A stretch of 64,000 nucleotides of DNA, from assembly GCA_031317595.1 (NCBI GenBank), contig JANCMB010000001.1, positions 3,106,325 through 3,170,324 of the forward strand. Direction: 5' to 3'. The notes under the pieces were generated by a model, which had not been told where the DNA came from, did not search any database, and worked only from the letters and a program-made list of their open reading frames with translations. Each line of letters begins with the position of its first letter. Within the stretch, counting starts at the first letter, position 1. Source of the DNA: Glutamicibacter sp. PS. Lineage in GTDB: Bacteria; Actinomycetota; Actinomycetes; Actinomycetales; Micrococcaceae. Made by a program: the position numbers and the translations under genes. Below are positions 42,005 to 50,514 of this stretch, in pieces.

Positions 42005-42298
42005 ATGGTGAGACTTCCACTGAGCGCTATTGAAATCCGCCGCGGCGAAATACTCGGCGCACTGCTGCGCGCGGCGCGCGGCCCGCGCACCATTTTGCAG
42101 GTCGCCCTGGAGGCAGGCATTTCTCCGGAGACTCTTCGCAAGATCGAAACCGGCCGCGTGGCCACGCCCTCCTTCGCCACCATCGCCTCCGTGGCCACGG
42201 TGGTCGATCTCTCGCTCGACGAAATTTGGATTCAGCTCAATCGGGCGGCCGCCCCCGATGAAGACCTCAAGGACCGCACGGAGCGGATCATCGCCTAA
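42005..42298 (+). CDS. XRE-family helix-turn-helix regulator
   Basis: A 97-residue protein with one XRE/Cro helix-turn-helix: LGALLRAARGPRTILQVALEAGISPETLRKIETGRVATPSFATIASVATVVDLSLDEI. It is divergent from map, with a 66-bp shared promoter. The TATAAT box lies so close to its ATG that the mRNA should be leaderless. It likely controls itself and map; the signal is unknown. Confidence 0.87.
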   Translation: MVRLPLSAIEIRRGEILGALLRAARGPRTILQVALEAGISPETLRKIETGRVATPSFATIASVATVVDLSLDEIWIQLNRAAAPDEDLKDRTERIIA

Positions 42299-42448
42299 CG
42301 CCCCGCTCAGAAGACCAGTAGCTTCGACTCAAGGGGACCAACACAGTAGTGACGGGCGTAACAAATATTGGGAGCGACGCAAGAAACTCGTGAATCAACC
42401 TCGCCATGTTTACCTTGGAAATACTTAAATTCACCAAGGAGCATACCT

Positions 42449-43297
42449 ATGGGCAACCCCTTTCGGCCATCATCGCTACTAGCACTCGGACTCGGCGCCA
42501 CGCTGGCCCTGAGTCTCAGTGCCTGCTCGACGGGCGGGACCGAACCAAGCACAAATGACAGCGCGGCACAGACGGAACAAAATCTCCTCACGGCGGCCGT
42601 TGCGTGGCGAGTGACCGCAGCCGAACGGGACAACCTGTACCTGCAGGGATTCAATATTCTCACCGACCGTGTCGATGCCGCCCTTGCCAACAAGGACAAC
42701 GACAAACCCCTGGCTATTATCAGCGACGTCGACGACACCGTGCTGAGCTCGGATGACTACTGGAAACAGCTCATCGCCTCGGGCAAGCAGTCCTTCGATG
42801 ACGAACTCTGGGACCAGTGGGTGGCCGACAACGGACCAACTCCAACCGCCGGGTCGCTTAAAGCACTTGAGTACGCGGCCGAGAAGGGTGTCGAGGTCTT
42901 CTACGTTTCCTCCCGCGATCAGGGCGAAGAAACCCAGCGCATCGGCGTTGCGAACCTCAAAGCCGCGGGGCTGCCCTTCGCCGACGATGAGCATGTGACC
43001 ATGTTGCGCGAGAGCTCAGATAAGGAGGAAGCGCAGCAAAAGATCGCCGACGACTACGAGGTCATTGCCTACTTGGGTGATAACCTCAACGACTTCAAAC
43101 GCAAGTACTACGTCGAGTCCGTCAGCGAAAGGAAGTCACTGGCACTGGAAGACGCCGAGGAATTCGGGCGCAAGTTCATCTTGTTCCCCAACCCGACCGA
43201 CGGTCACTGGATGAAGGCCATCTTTGGCGACAGCGAACCGGCAGACTCCCCCGAATACCGTGAACGCTTCTCGCAAGCCGCGAAGACCGGAAAGTAG
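42449..43297 (+). CDS. e(P4)-type acid phosphatase/5'-nucleotidase lipoprotein
   Basis: A 282-residue lipoprotein: signal peptide ending in the lipobox LSAC (Cys26), then a class B/C HAD acid phosphatase domain with D93-V-D95-D96-T (motif I), VFYVSSRDQ (motif II) and YLGDNLNDF (motif IV). In Haemophilus, e(P4) dephosphorylates nicotinamide nucleotides outside the membrane; a nucleotide-scavenging role is inferred. The ATG at 42449 has AAGGAG upstream; the frame to 42368 is not used. Confidence 0.92.
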   Translation: MGNPFRPSSLLALGLGATLALSLSACSTGGTEPSTNDSAAQTEQNLLTAAVAWRVTAAERDNLYLQGFNILTDRVDAALANKDNDKPLAIISDVDDTVLSSDDYWKQLIASGKQSFDDELWDQWVADNGPTPTAGSLKALEYAAEKGVEVFYVSSRDQGEETQRIGVANLKAAGLPFADDEHVTMLRESSDKEEAQQKIADDYEVIAYLGDNLNDFKRKYYVESVSERKSLALEDAEEFGRKFILFPNPTDGHWMKAIFGDSEPADSPEYRERFSQAAKTGK

Positions 43298-43354
43298 CTC
43301 CCGCAGCCAGACCATCGGCACCGCACAGGCCGTGGTCTCTGTGCGATAGCCTCT

Positions 43355-43657
43355 GTGCGATCGTTGGGACGCGGAGCGCACCAACTGGCACGCCTGTACT
43401 ACGAAGGCACCTTGGCGTCGGTCAACATCCCGCTGAGTGAGACTCTTTTCCGGGCATTTCAAGATGCCAATGAGAGTCTGATGCGGCAGGCCATCGACTC
43501 GCTGCCACACATCATTGCGCGTAGCCATGACAGCGAACAGCCACCCTTCGCGTGGGCAGATCTCCTCCTCGCCGGAGGAGGTCTGCTAGCCAAGGAACAC
43601 ATTCACACGTACAGCTGGGGACCGCTACTTGCGATGCTCCGCAGTTCGCTGAACTGA
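43355..43657 (+). CDS. hypothetical protein, uncertain
   Basis: A possible 100-residue product starting at a GTG, with ordinary helical sequence (LSETLFRAFQDANESLMRQAIDSLPHIIARSH) and GC-rich third positions consistent with coding. No ribosome-binding site is visible and the N-terminus is arginine-rich, so it may be the tail of a gene whose 5' part is lost. A direct repeat, CTCTGTGCGAT, occurs twice just upstream. Confidence 0.4.
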   Translation: MRSLGRGAHQLARLYYEGTLASVNIPLSETLFRAFQDANESLMRQAIDSLPHIIARSHDSEQPPFAWADLLLAGGGLLAKEHIHTYSWGPLLAMLRSSLN

Positions 43658-44567
43658 AACGACGCATCCGCCCCTGCTGACCACCTGGGCACTATTTCGG
43701 CCTAGCCCCGTGGCCTTAGCCAACTAGGTCAACGCAACACCACCGAGGCGGGGCACCACACACCCACCTCACTCAACGTTCGCGGACACGGGTAACGCCA
43801 AGTTGTAGCCACCCATACTGGACGATTCATCCCTCAGCCCGCCTGCGCATTCCAATGAACGATGCCCGTTCGTAGACTGGACTATAATCTGACCTTTGCT
43901 CCCTGCCCGGCGGGCACGACTGAGCAGTCCAGAAGTGTACTCGATCTCCGACTGGCAATAGATATCCAACTCTTCGAAAGATTCAAGATCATAAGGACCG
44001 CCGACTCAGCTCAGTCCTCAAACATGACTGACCATAAGTTGCCTCGGGTTCCTACACCCATGCAGGTCGATACGCTCAGTTGAACCACCGTTAGTCCAAA
44101 CTCTGACGCTGCTCGAGCTTCGTGTGCTCATCGTCAGGCAGGGGTACGACTTTCAGGCCAACAGCCCGCCCACCGGCGTCGACCTGTCAGACACTGCGAT
44201 CACGGCCCTCGATAAAAACGCGACCAGTACCACCGGTCGTGATCATCGATCACGGATTGCGCACTGTCGGGCTCCGTGGGTTCAGCATGCTCAATGCTAT
44301 ACCGGACGTGGGAGACGCTACCTTCGAAGGGTCGTCCGGTTCATGCCGGCTTCGAGCCCTGCCACAACGCAACGGCTACCAAGGCCACAGGAAGTACGCT
44401 ACGGCGCGACCACTGACGGATCGCAGAATGAGCAGGCCTATTCCAACATGTGAGGCACGTTTTACGAGCCAGTAACCGAAAGCGACCATCTACTGAAATA
44501 TTCACTTCATAGTGTTGATGCTGTCAACGGCGACGACCTTCCCGACGGCATTGAAAGGAAACGAGCC
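43658..44567. other. 910-bp region of decayed DNA
   Basis: No intact gene. The short plus-strand frames (43862-44083, 44124-44453) have no ribosome-binding site and no recognisable motif. A minus-strand coding remnant is described separately at 44091-44288. The last 100 bp should carry the promoter of the NirD-like gene. Confidence 0.55.
44091..44288 (-). pseudogene. possible gene remnant with two in-frame TGA codons
   Basis: The minus-strand frame reads MLNPRSPTVRNP, TGA, SMITTGGTGRVFIEGRDRSV, TGA, QVDAGGRAVGLKVVPLPDDEHT, KLEQRQSLD, stop. The sequence between the stops is protein-like, and both TGAs are one base from TGG (Trp). This suggests the 3' end of an old gene. The family is not recognised. 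Confidence 0.3.
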
Positions 44568-44963
44568 ATGAGCCCCTTCCACCACGACAGCATGGTCGCC
44601 GAACCTGTCAGCGAGATTCCCGCCAACAATCTCGATCTCCTCTGCCGCTATAGCGAACTGGACCCGGACTGGGGAGAGGCGATCTGGCATCCGGACGGCC
44701 AAATGGCGATCTTCCGGACTCCTTGGAACGACCTCCACCTGACCACGCAGCGCTGTCCGAGCACCGGCGCAAACGTGATGGCACGCGGCATCCTCGGTGA
44801 CGCAACCATCGATGGCCAACGCGTCGAGACCATTGCCTGTCCGCTGCACAAAGAGGTATACCGACTAGACACGGGCGCAAATCTCGCCGGAACGGGAGCC
44901 AGTCTTGCGGTGTACGATGTGCGGGTCGTCGGCGACTGGCTCTACCTCGGGCCCCGCCGATGA
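44568..44963 (+). CDS. NirD-like nitrite reductase small subunit, orphan
   Basis: A 131-residue Rieske-fold protein of the NirD type: QRCPSTGANVMARGILGD followed by TIACPLHKEVYRLDTGANL. Of the Rieske ligand set, C91-x2-H94 is present, but the first motif has only C63 without its His, as expected for NirD proteins that carry no intact 2Fe-2S site. NirD is normally the partner of the siroheme subunit NirB, which is absent here. A ribosome-binding site (AAGGAAA) precedes the ATG. Confidence 0.72.
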   Translation: MSPFHHDSMVAEPVSEIPANNLDLLCRYSELDPDWGEAIWHPDGQMAIFRTPWNDLHLTTQRCPSTGANVMARGILGDATIDGQRVETIACPLHKEVYRLDTGANLAGTGASLAVYDVRVVGDWLYLGPRR

Positions 44964-45119
44964 ACGTGATCGGCGGGCTTGCCGCAGCTCGAAAGGCGGC
45001 GCCACGGAGCTCCGCACCGCTCGCGCCCCTGCCAGCAACCGTTGAGAGCGTAGCTGTGCTCCCGGGGCAATCCACGGCCTCGGACCAAGGTACCAGCACC
45101 TCGTCACTCTCCTGCTGAC

Positions 45120-45157
45120 GCGCCGCCCGCCCAGAAAGTTGGCTTGGCGGGCGGCGC
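45120..45157 (+). terminator. stem-loop downstream of the NirD-like gene
   Basis: GCGCCGCCCGCC pairs with GGCGGGCGGCGC over 12 bp across a 14-base loop. It is the only clear structure in the 259-bp gap between the NirD-like gene and the next start. No U tract. Confidence 0.55.
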
Positions 45158-45222
45158 CAGAATAGATCCATCACCCATCGGCCCGCTCCCGCACGTGGCG
45201 CCAGACTGAAACGGCTACCCTC

Positions 45223-45789
45223 ATGCCCTACGATGCAGAACCACGATTCCACGTCGCGCTCGAAAACGAGTCCACAGCACCCCCTACGCTCTTTGGCGAA
45301 CTTTCCGTTGAGTCCACGGGCCCCAACCTCGTGCTCCGTCTCACCGCGGATAGTCGACCACCGATGTCGGTGCGGCTCACGCCCGCCGTGTCCGGCGCCC
45401 TTGCCGGGCTACTGGCCTCCGCCGCACACATCCCCCTGGCAAGCGCAACCCGCTTTACAGTGGAGATCACCGAAAACTCCACGGTGGACAATGTCGGGCC
45501 CAAGGCCGAGGCTCCCCTAGACCGTGAGCACCCGACGGCCTGGCACATCACCCAGCGCGCCAGAGACAACGCCCAACGCTTCAATATTGCCGTGGCAGAG
45601 CTCATCGCTGCAGCCAGCGCTCCAACGTCAATCCACGCCTCGGGGCGCGGCGATGTAGATGTACGCGTTCTGCGGGGTATCTGCGCCCTAGTGCCACGGA
45701 ACGAGCCATACACCATCATCGGCGCGTCGAGGCGGCAACGCGTGGAGGCGCGTAATCCCGGACTTATGCCCTTAGCCGCGGGAGAATAA
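45223..45789 (+). CDS. hypothetical protein, unknown family
   Basis: A 188-residue protein with alternating strands in the first half (PTLFGELSVESTGPNLVLRLTADSRPPMSVRLTP) and a short Ala-rich stretch. No signal peptide or known motif. The start has no strong ribosome-binding site. Composition is chromosomal. The stop abuts the decayed copy of the thiamine-binding gene. Confidence 0.5.
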   Translation: MPYDAEPRFHVALENESTAPPTLFGELSVESTGPNLVLRLTADSRPPMSVRLTPAVSGALAGLLASAAHIPLASATRFTVEITENSTVDNVGPKAEAPLDREHPTAWHITQRARDNAQRFNIAVAELIAAASAPTSIHASGRGDVDVRVLRGICALVPRNEPYTIIGASRRQRVEARNPGLMPLAAGE

Positions 45790-45986
45790 GAGCAGTTGAT
45801 TGCCACTCCGCCGCCTCGATGGCCCTCTCCAACGGCTCGATCTTTCCATCGAGTTCACCCTCATAACCCGGGGCGAATATCGGCCTTGCGCACGAGCGAG
45901 ACACGCGAACCGTACTTGCCCACGGCCAGCGTCGCACGCTTGACCACATCCATCACCTCGTCCCACTCACCCTCGAGCTCGGTGAA
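45790..45986 (-). pseudogene. truncated, frameshifted copy of the MTH1187-type thiamine-binding gene
   Basis: Nearly identical over this stretch to 50164-50349, the 3' two-thirds of the intact gene. It encodes FTELEGEWDEVMDVVKRATLAVGKYGSRVSLV, then an extra C (cataacccgg against cataaccgg) shifts the frame before GYEGELDGKIEPLERAIEA. Similarity stops abruptly at the 5' side, after the CTCGGTGAA segment. The two copies lie in the same orientation, about 4.4 kb apart. Confidence 0.82.
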
Positions 45987-46357
45987 GGCGTGACTTCTGA
46001 GACCAGGGTAGATACATGAGCAGACTCATAGCGACGTACCGAAGCGCATAGAAGGACCACGACGGGGAGGCATTCACCGTCGAGACCCAGCGAGGACCGA
46101 TCGCGGCCGAGGCAAGTCACCGCATGGGAGAATATACTCCGATCTAGCGGGTTCGGGCAGTCCAATTTGATCGTCGCATTCGATCTGGACTGCCTGCCGC
46201 CGCCTGACCAAGGACCTGGGGCCACCGGCTAAGCCCCCGCGACGGTGAGATCAACCCGAGCGCCCCGACCGGCGGGTTGCGAGCAACCACCCACCTGTCG
46301 CCCGCGTCATGTAGCCATATCGCGCGCGAAGGCATGCAACGGGCGCACCGCCCAGAT
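45987..46357. other. 371-bp gap without a supported gene
   Basis: Short frames only; nothing with a start, a ribosome-binding site and a recognisable motif. It lies between the truncated thiamine-binding copy and the stop of the Lrp-type gene. Confidence 0.5.
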
Positions 46358-47365
46358 TCACAGCAACGGAATCGGCCTACTTTCAATACGACGACCATTG
46401 TCATCGAGAATTTGTCCTCCGCGCTTAATCGTTTTCAACGCGATGAAACGTTCTTGAACATAACTCTGCGGCGCTAATTTCTGCACAATCTCCTCATACT
46501 CATTCGCGTCGTTGAGATCATGCAGCCAAAATGTCGCAGCAAGATTCGAGGAATCAATCGTTCTGGCGCTAACTCTGCACGCGGGGTCATTAGCGATAAC
46601 TTGTCCAACACGGTCAACATCGCCCGGAGGGACCGACCAATACAAATTGAAGTCTTGCAGCCCAGCGCTCGTCAATATGCCGCTGTCACAGCGAAACGTT
46701 ATTCGACCACTCGCTATCAACTTCTGCACCCGTCGCTGAACCGTTTGCGCCGAAACGCTGAGTTGGTCGGCAATGTGTTGCCAGCTCTGGCGGGCGTCGG
46801 AGGACAGTATCTTCACGATTGCGGCGTCAAGTTGATCTGGCTGAAAGTACCGCATGTTCGTCGGCTCTGCATCTCGGATTTGCTGCCTCGCTATCGCATC
46901 CAGTGTGCCGCTACTCCACTCATTGGCTTGCCGGTAAATTCGAGATACTGGGCTGATGTGCCGGCTTCGTACCCCCGGCAGTCTCCTGAATATCTCTTGG
47001 AGCTCTTGCATGCCCGTAAGATGCGATGCCGCAAAGCAGTCAACGTGAAACTGCCGGTGGTGCGTGATGAGCGCCACCGTGCCAAAAGCCGGCTCGGCGC
47101 AGAGCGCTTTCGAAAGTTCCTCTTCTCGGTGGGGCTCGCATTCAATCGTGATAAACGCCGACCAGCCTGTATCCAAAAAACGTGAGCCAGGGGCCACCGT
47201 GGTCCATGCAAGCCCCTCCGACTGCAGGAGATTCCAGCGTCGAGCGACCGTGGCGCTAGAGACCCCAAGAATATGGGCCAGCCTGCTGAATTCTATCCTC
47301 GGCTGGATTTCAAGTGACCCTAAAATGGCGAGGTCCAGTTCTGACCCTATGGAAGATTCTTGCAC
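46358..47365 (-). CDS. two-domain Lrp/AsnC-type regulator
   Basis: A 335-residue duplicated Lrp protein: an N-terminal helix-turn-helix (DLAILGSLEIQPRIEFSRLAHILGVSSATVARRWNLL) with its effector domain, then a second helix-turn-helix (AAIVKILSSDARQSWQHIADQLSVSAQTVQRRVQKLI) and effector domain. Double Lrp proteins are common in actinobacteria. It is divergent from an MFS transporter and amidohydrolase and presumably regulates them, sensing an amino-acid-like ligand. It is less GC-rich than the chromosomal neighbours. Confidence 0.88.
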   Translation of the reverse strand: MQESSIGSELDLAILGSLEIQPRIEFSRLAHILGVSSATVARRWNLLQSEGLAWTTVAPGSRFLDTGWSAFITIECEPHREEELSKALCAEPAFGTVALITHHRQFHVDCFAASHLTGMQELQEIFRRLPGVRSRHISPVSRIYRQANEWSSGTLDAIARQQIRDAEPTNMRYFQPDQLDAAIVKILSSDARQSWQHIADQLSVSAQTVQRRVQKLIASGRITFRCDSGILTSAGLQDFNLYWSVPPGDVDRVGQVIANDPACRVSARTIDSSNLAATFWLHDLNDANEYEEIVQKLAPQSYVQERFIALKTIKRGGQILDDNGRRIESRPIPLL

Positions 47366-47482
47366 TACACCATCTCATTTGGATGAAACTGCATATTTGA
47401 CCAATAGTTCACAGTCCATTTCTACACTTGTGGCAGGCGGCACACAAGTCGCTCCGTTTTAGTTCAACAGCTGGGAAAGACA

Positions 47483-48910
47483 ATGAATGAATCACTCTCC
47501 CCCGCCACTAGGTCTAGCCGAAAAGGCACTTTTATCGGGTTGCTCGCGTTACTAGTCACGATCGAATCTTTCAGCGGTGTTGTTCAAGGTTTTCTCAACC
47601 CGATACTCCCGGCGCTGGGACCCGTGTTCGATATTGATGCTCCGACGATCAACGGTATATTCCTTATCGCCAATGTAAGCTTCGCCGTTCTGACACCACT
47701 GATTTCGCGCCTTGGTGACAGTTTCGGATACAAACGAGTCCTGCTGATTTCGACCATGCTCGTAGCAGCTGGTGTCGGACTACTGTCTTTCGTTCCTAGT
47801 TTGACCGCAATCATTATCGGGGTCATCTTGATAACCTGCGTTGTCGGTTTCATTCCACTGATGATGGGTATCTTGCGGCTTACACACCCCGATGAAACAC
47901 GGCGCGGCGTCAGTTATTTGATCGGAACGCTCATGGTCATGGTTGGACTTGGCGGACTAATAGCAGGAATTTTGGGAGCCGTAGATCCACTCCGAGGTTT
48001 CTGGATCGGGATCCCTTTCGCGGTAGCGGCTGTGGCCTGTGCACTACTGTTGCCAGATGTTCCACGCCCCGCGAAAGAACCGATCGCCGCGTTGCCTCTA
48101 GTTAGTTGCCTACTGGGAATTATCTTGTTCATGACCGGCCTGTCGATGGCACCTGACTGGGGCTGGGGTACCTGGAAAACTCTAGGTTGCGTGCTCCTTG
48201 GCGCTGCTCTTCTAGCCGCATGGGCCTTGATGGATTCACGGAAAAACGATTCGGTACGACGCTTCACCGATCTGAGAATGCTCAAATTGCGTTCTATTCG
48301 GAGTGTTTCGATTGCCACGTTCTTTTTCGGCTTCGCGTCGATTAGTTACTTTGGCACCAACGGACTAGTGCTTCATTCCGAGCACGGCTCGACAGGTTAC
48401 GGTTTTGGCTTTTCGCCAATGGTCATCGCAGTCATATTGGCAGTAACCTCGCTATTTTCCCTTTTCTCATCATTGAACGCTGGCCAGATCATGAACCGGA
48501 TTTCAGAACGAGTAGCGCTGGTATCGTCTGGGGCCCTCCTCGCGGCCGGGTTTGTAGTATTCCTGATCGCCGGGCACTCCCTGGTCGGATACTTGATCGG
48601 TTTCAGCATTTTCAATCTGGCGCTCGGTTCGTATCAAAGTGCGACACGAGCGCTCAGCGTTGAAGGAGTCCCAGTCGAGGAGACGTCATCGGCCGCAGGA
48701 ATTAATGAATTGGCTTTGTCTGTTGGTATCGCCTGTGGTGCTGCTGTCATCAAGATGCTCTCCAGTATGAACGTCGATGCCCAAGGCGCAATCACCGCCG
48801 ATGGCATCCACTTCATCTGGGTCACACTAGCAATCGCCGCGAGCATCGCCGCTCTGGCGGGTAGCCGTTACCCCAAACGGCAATTCACACGCCCCGTCCG
48901 ACAGAATTAA
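47483..48910 (+). CDS. MFS transporter
   Basis: A 475-residue inner-membrane transporter with about 14 hydrophobic segments, the DHA2-like length. The motif A loop after TM2 is SRLGDSFGYKRVLL. It is divergent from the Lrp gene, and its stop is 15 bp before the amidohydrolase start, so transporter and hydrolase are co-transcribed. It probably imports the amidohydrolase substrate or exports its product. It is A/T-richer than the flanks. Confidence 0.9.
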   Translation: MNESLSPATRSSRKGTFIGLLALLVTIESFSGVVQGFLNPILPALGPVFDIDAPTINGIFLIANVSFAVLTPLISRLGDSFGYKRVLLISTMLVAAGVGLLSFVPSLTAIIIGVILITCVVGFIPLMMGILRLTHPDETRRGVSYLIGTLMVMVGLGGLIAGILGAVDPLRGFWIGIPFAVAAVACALLLPDVPRPAKEPIAALPLVSCLLGIILFMTGLSMAPDWGWGTWKTLGCVLLGAALLAAWALMDSRKNDSVRRFTDLRMLKLRSIRSVSIATFFFGFASISYFGTNGLVLHSEHGSTGYGFGFSPMVIAVILAVTSLFSLFSSLNAGQIMNRISERVALVSSGALLAAGFVVFLIAGHSLVGYLIGFSIFNLALGSYQSATRALSVEGVPVEETSSAAGINELALSVGIACGAAVIKMLSSMNVDAQGAITADGIHFIWVTLAIAASIAALAGSRYPKRQFTRPVRQN

Positions 48911-48925
48911 GGAAACACTCCGATA

Positions 48926-50098
48926 ATGACGCAGACTTTAGAACTCTCGGGCTTGATGAAACTGATCGATGCATCTCTTTTGGATAGAAGGGGTGAAGTC
49001 ATTACACTGAGTCATCAGATTCACGGAAGGCCCGAACTAAGTGGACAAGAATATTTTGCCCACAAATCAACCATTAATGTTCTACGTCGGCACGGATTCG
49101 TCCTAGATCGACAACAGCCAAGTGCTCCGACAGCCTTCAGCATGCGCAAAGGAACCGGGCAATTAGTGGTGACATTCTGCGTTGAATACGATGCGCTACC
49201 CAATATTGGACATGCTTGCGGCCACAACGTTAACGCTGGTTCGAGCGTTGCAGCAGCCCTCGCCCTCAGCGAGATCTGTAGCGAACTCGATATTACAGTT
49301 CACGTCCTTGGCACCCCCGCCGAGGAAAGCCACGGAGGCAAGGTAGACCTCCTCAACGAAGGCTTCTTCTCCACCTCGCACTTGGCCATGATGGTACACG
49401 CCAGCGGCCAGGACACCGTAGGAAACAGCTCCCTTGCCCTGAATGCGTGGGACATCACCTATCGCGGGAAAGCCGCGCATGCCGCCGCTGCTCCCGAGTT
49501 AGGAACGAACGCCCTAGACGCCGCCAGTATTGCCCAGCACGCAATCGCGCTCACGCGACAACAACTGCCTCTGAAATCGATCATCTCCCTCATTGTGTTG
49601 CAGGCAGGGGAGTCTGTGAATGTCATTCCAGATGAGAGCACTATGAGAATTGAAATGCGCGCACCTAGCATCGAACAGCTCAAGCTGATCAATCAAAAAA
49701 TTCGCAATTGCCTAGAGGCCGGCGCTCTGGCCAGCGGGTGCGAACTGCAGATTCAGGAACGCGGGAACACTTTCACAGAACTACGTCAGGATCCATTTTT
49801 GACCACAGCCTATGCAACTGCGCTCTCCGAACGTGGCAGACACCCAGTTATTGATTCCACTCCGGTCGCTTCAACCGATATGGGTAACGTGTCACTGGCC
49901 GTTCCGAGCATTCATCCAATGATCGGATACGATGTTCAGTCAGCGGCCCACCACACACAGGAATTCACACTTTACGGAATCATGCCTCAGGCAGACACAG
50001 CGATCATTGACGCTGGTTACGCTTTGGCTGGCGCAGCGGTTCGGGCTGCGACTGATGACATCCAACGATCCCGACTGCTCAACCATCGCAAGACCTAA
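48926..50098 (+). CDS. M20-family amidohydrolase
   Basis: A 390-residue metallohydrolase of the M20 aminoacylase/aminobenzoyl-glutamate hydrolase type. Metal-site segments are VEYDALPNIGHACGHNV (D89, C98, H100), the E133-E134 pair in GTPAEESHGG (general base and ligand) and H158 in MMVHASG. The dimerisation domain follows (TYRGKAAHAAAAPELGTNALDA). It hydrolyses an N-acyl or amide bond of a small amino-acid conjugate; which one is unknown. AAGGAAA precedes the ATG. Confidence 0.9.
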   Translation: MTQTLELSGLMKLIDASLLDRRGEVITLSHQIHGRPELSGQEYFAHKSTINVLRRHGFVLDRQQPSAPTAFSMRKGTGQLVVTFCVEYDALPNIGHACGHNVNAGSSVAAALALSEICSELDITVHVLGTPAEESHGGKVDLLNEGFFSTSHLAMMVHASGQDTVGNSSLALNAWDITYRGKAAHAAAAPELGTNALDAASIAQHAIALTRQQLPLKSIISLIVLQAGESVNVIPDESTMRIEMRAPSIEQLKLINQKIRNCLEAGALASGCELQIQERGNTFTELRQDPFLTTAYATALSERGRHPVIDSTPVASTDMGNVSLAVPSIHPMIGYDVQSAAHHTQEFTLYGIMPQADTAIIDAGYALAGAAVRAATDDIQRSRLLNHRKT

Positions 50099-50163
50099 CC
50101 CCGGAACTAAGTGGAAAATCTGGGCGGACGACCTTAGGTGTGACTCGAGGACCAGCAGAGCAC

Positions 50164-50472
50164 TTACTCCGTGCTCTCGTCGATAGCGCGCTCCAGACGC
50201 TCGATCTTGCCGTCGAGTTCGCCCTCATAACCGGGGCGAATATCGGCCTTGAGTACGAGCGAAACGCGCGAACCGTACTTGCCCACGGCCAGGGTCGCAC
50301 GCTTGACCACATCCATCACCTCGTCCCACTCACCCTCGAGCTCGGTGAACATCGAACTGGTGCGGTTGGGGAGCCCGGAGTCGCGCACGATCTTCACGGC
50401 CTCGGCCACCGCATCGTGTACGGAACCGTCGGCGTTGTCGGTGCTGGGAGCCACAGAAAAAGCAACAATCAT
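50164..50472 (-). CDS. MTH1187-type thiamine-binding protein
   Basis: A 102-residue protein of the thiamine-binding (DUF77/MTH1187, YkoF-like) family: MIVAFSVAPSTDNADGSVHDAVAEAVKIVRDSGLPNRTSSMFTELEGEWDEVMDVVKRA is the typical ferredoxin-like fold with the ligand pocket. It binds thiamine or a precursor; whether it delivers or senses it is unsettled. A frameshifted partial copy lies at 45790-45986. It is downstream of the AzlCD genes on the same strand. Confidence 0.9.
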   Translation of the reverse strand: MIVAFSVAPSTDNADGSVHDAVAEAVKIVRDSGLPNRTSSMFTELEGEWDEVMDVVKRATLAVGKYGSRVSLVLKADIRPGYEGELDGKIERLERAIDESTE

Positions 50473-50514
50473 GGCTCAACTGTGCGCCTTTACCGGCCTG
50501 CTTGTCACCTTCGG

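Noticed and set aside
44091-44288. Selenocysteine reading of the two TGA codons
   Set aside because: No stem-loop recognisable as a SECIS element directly after either TGA; Trp-to-stop decay is simpler.
44124-44453. Plus-strand frames in the decayed zone
   Set aside because: No motif or ribosome-binding site, and they overlap a more protein-like minus-strand remnant.
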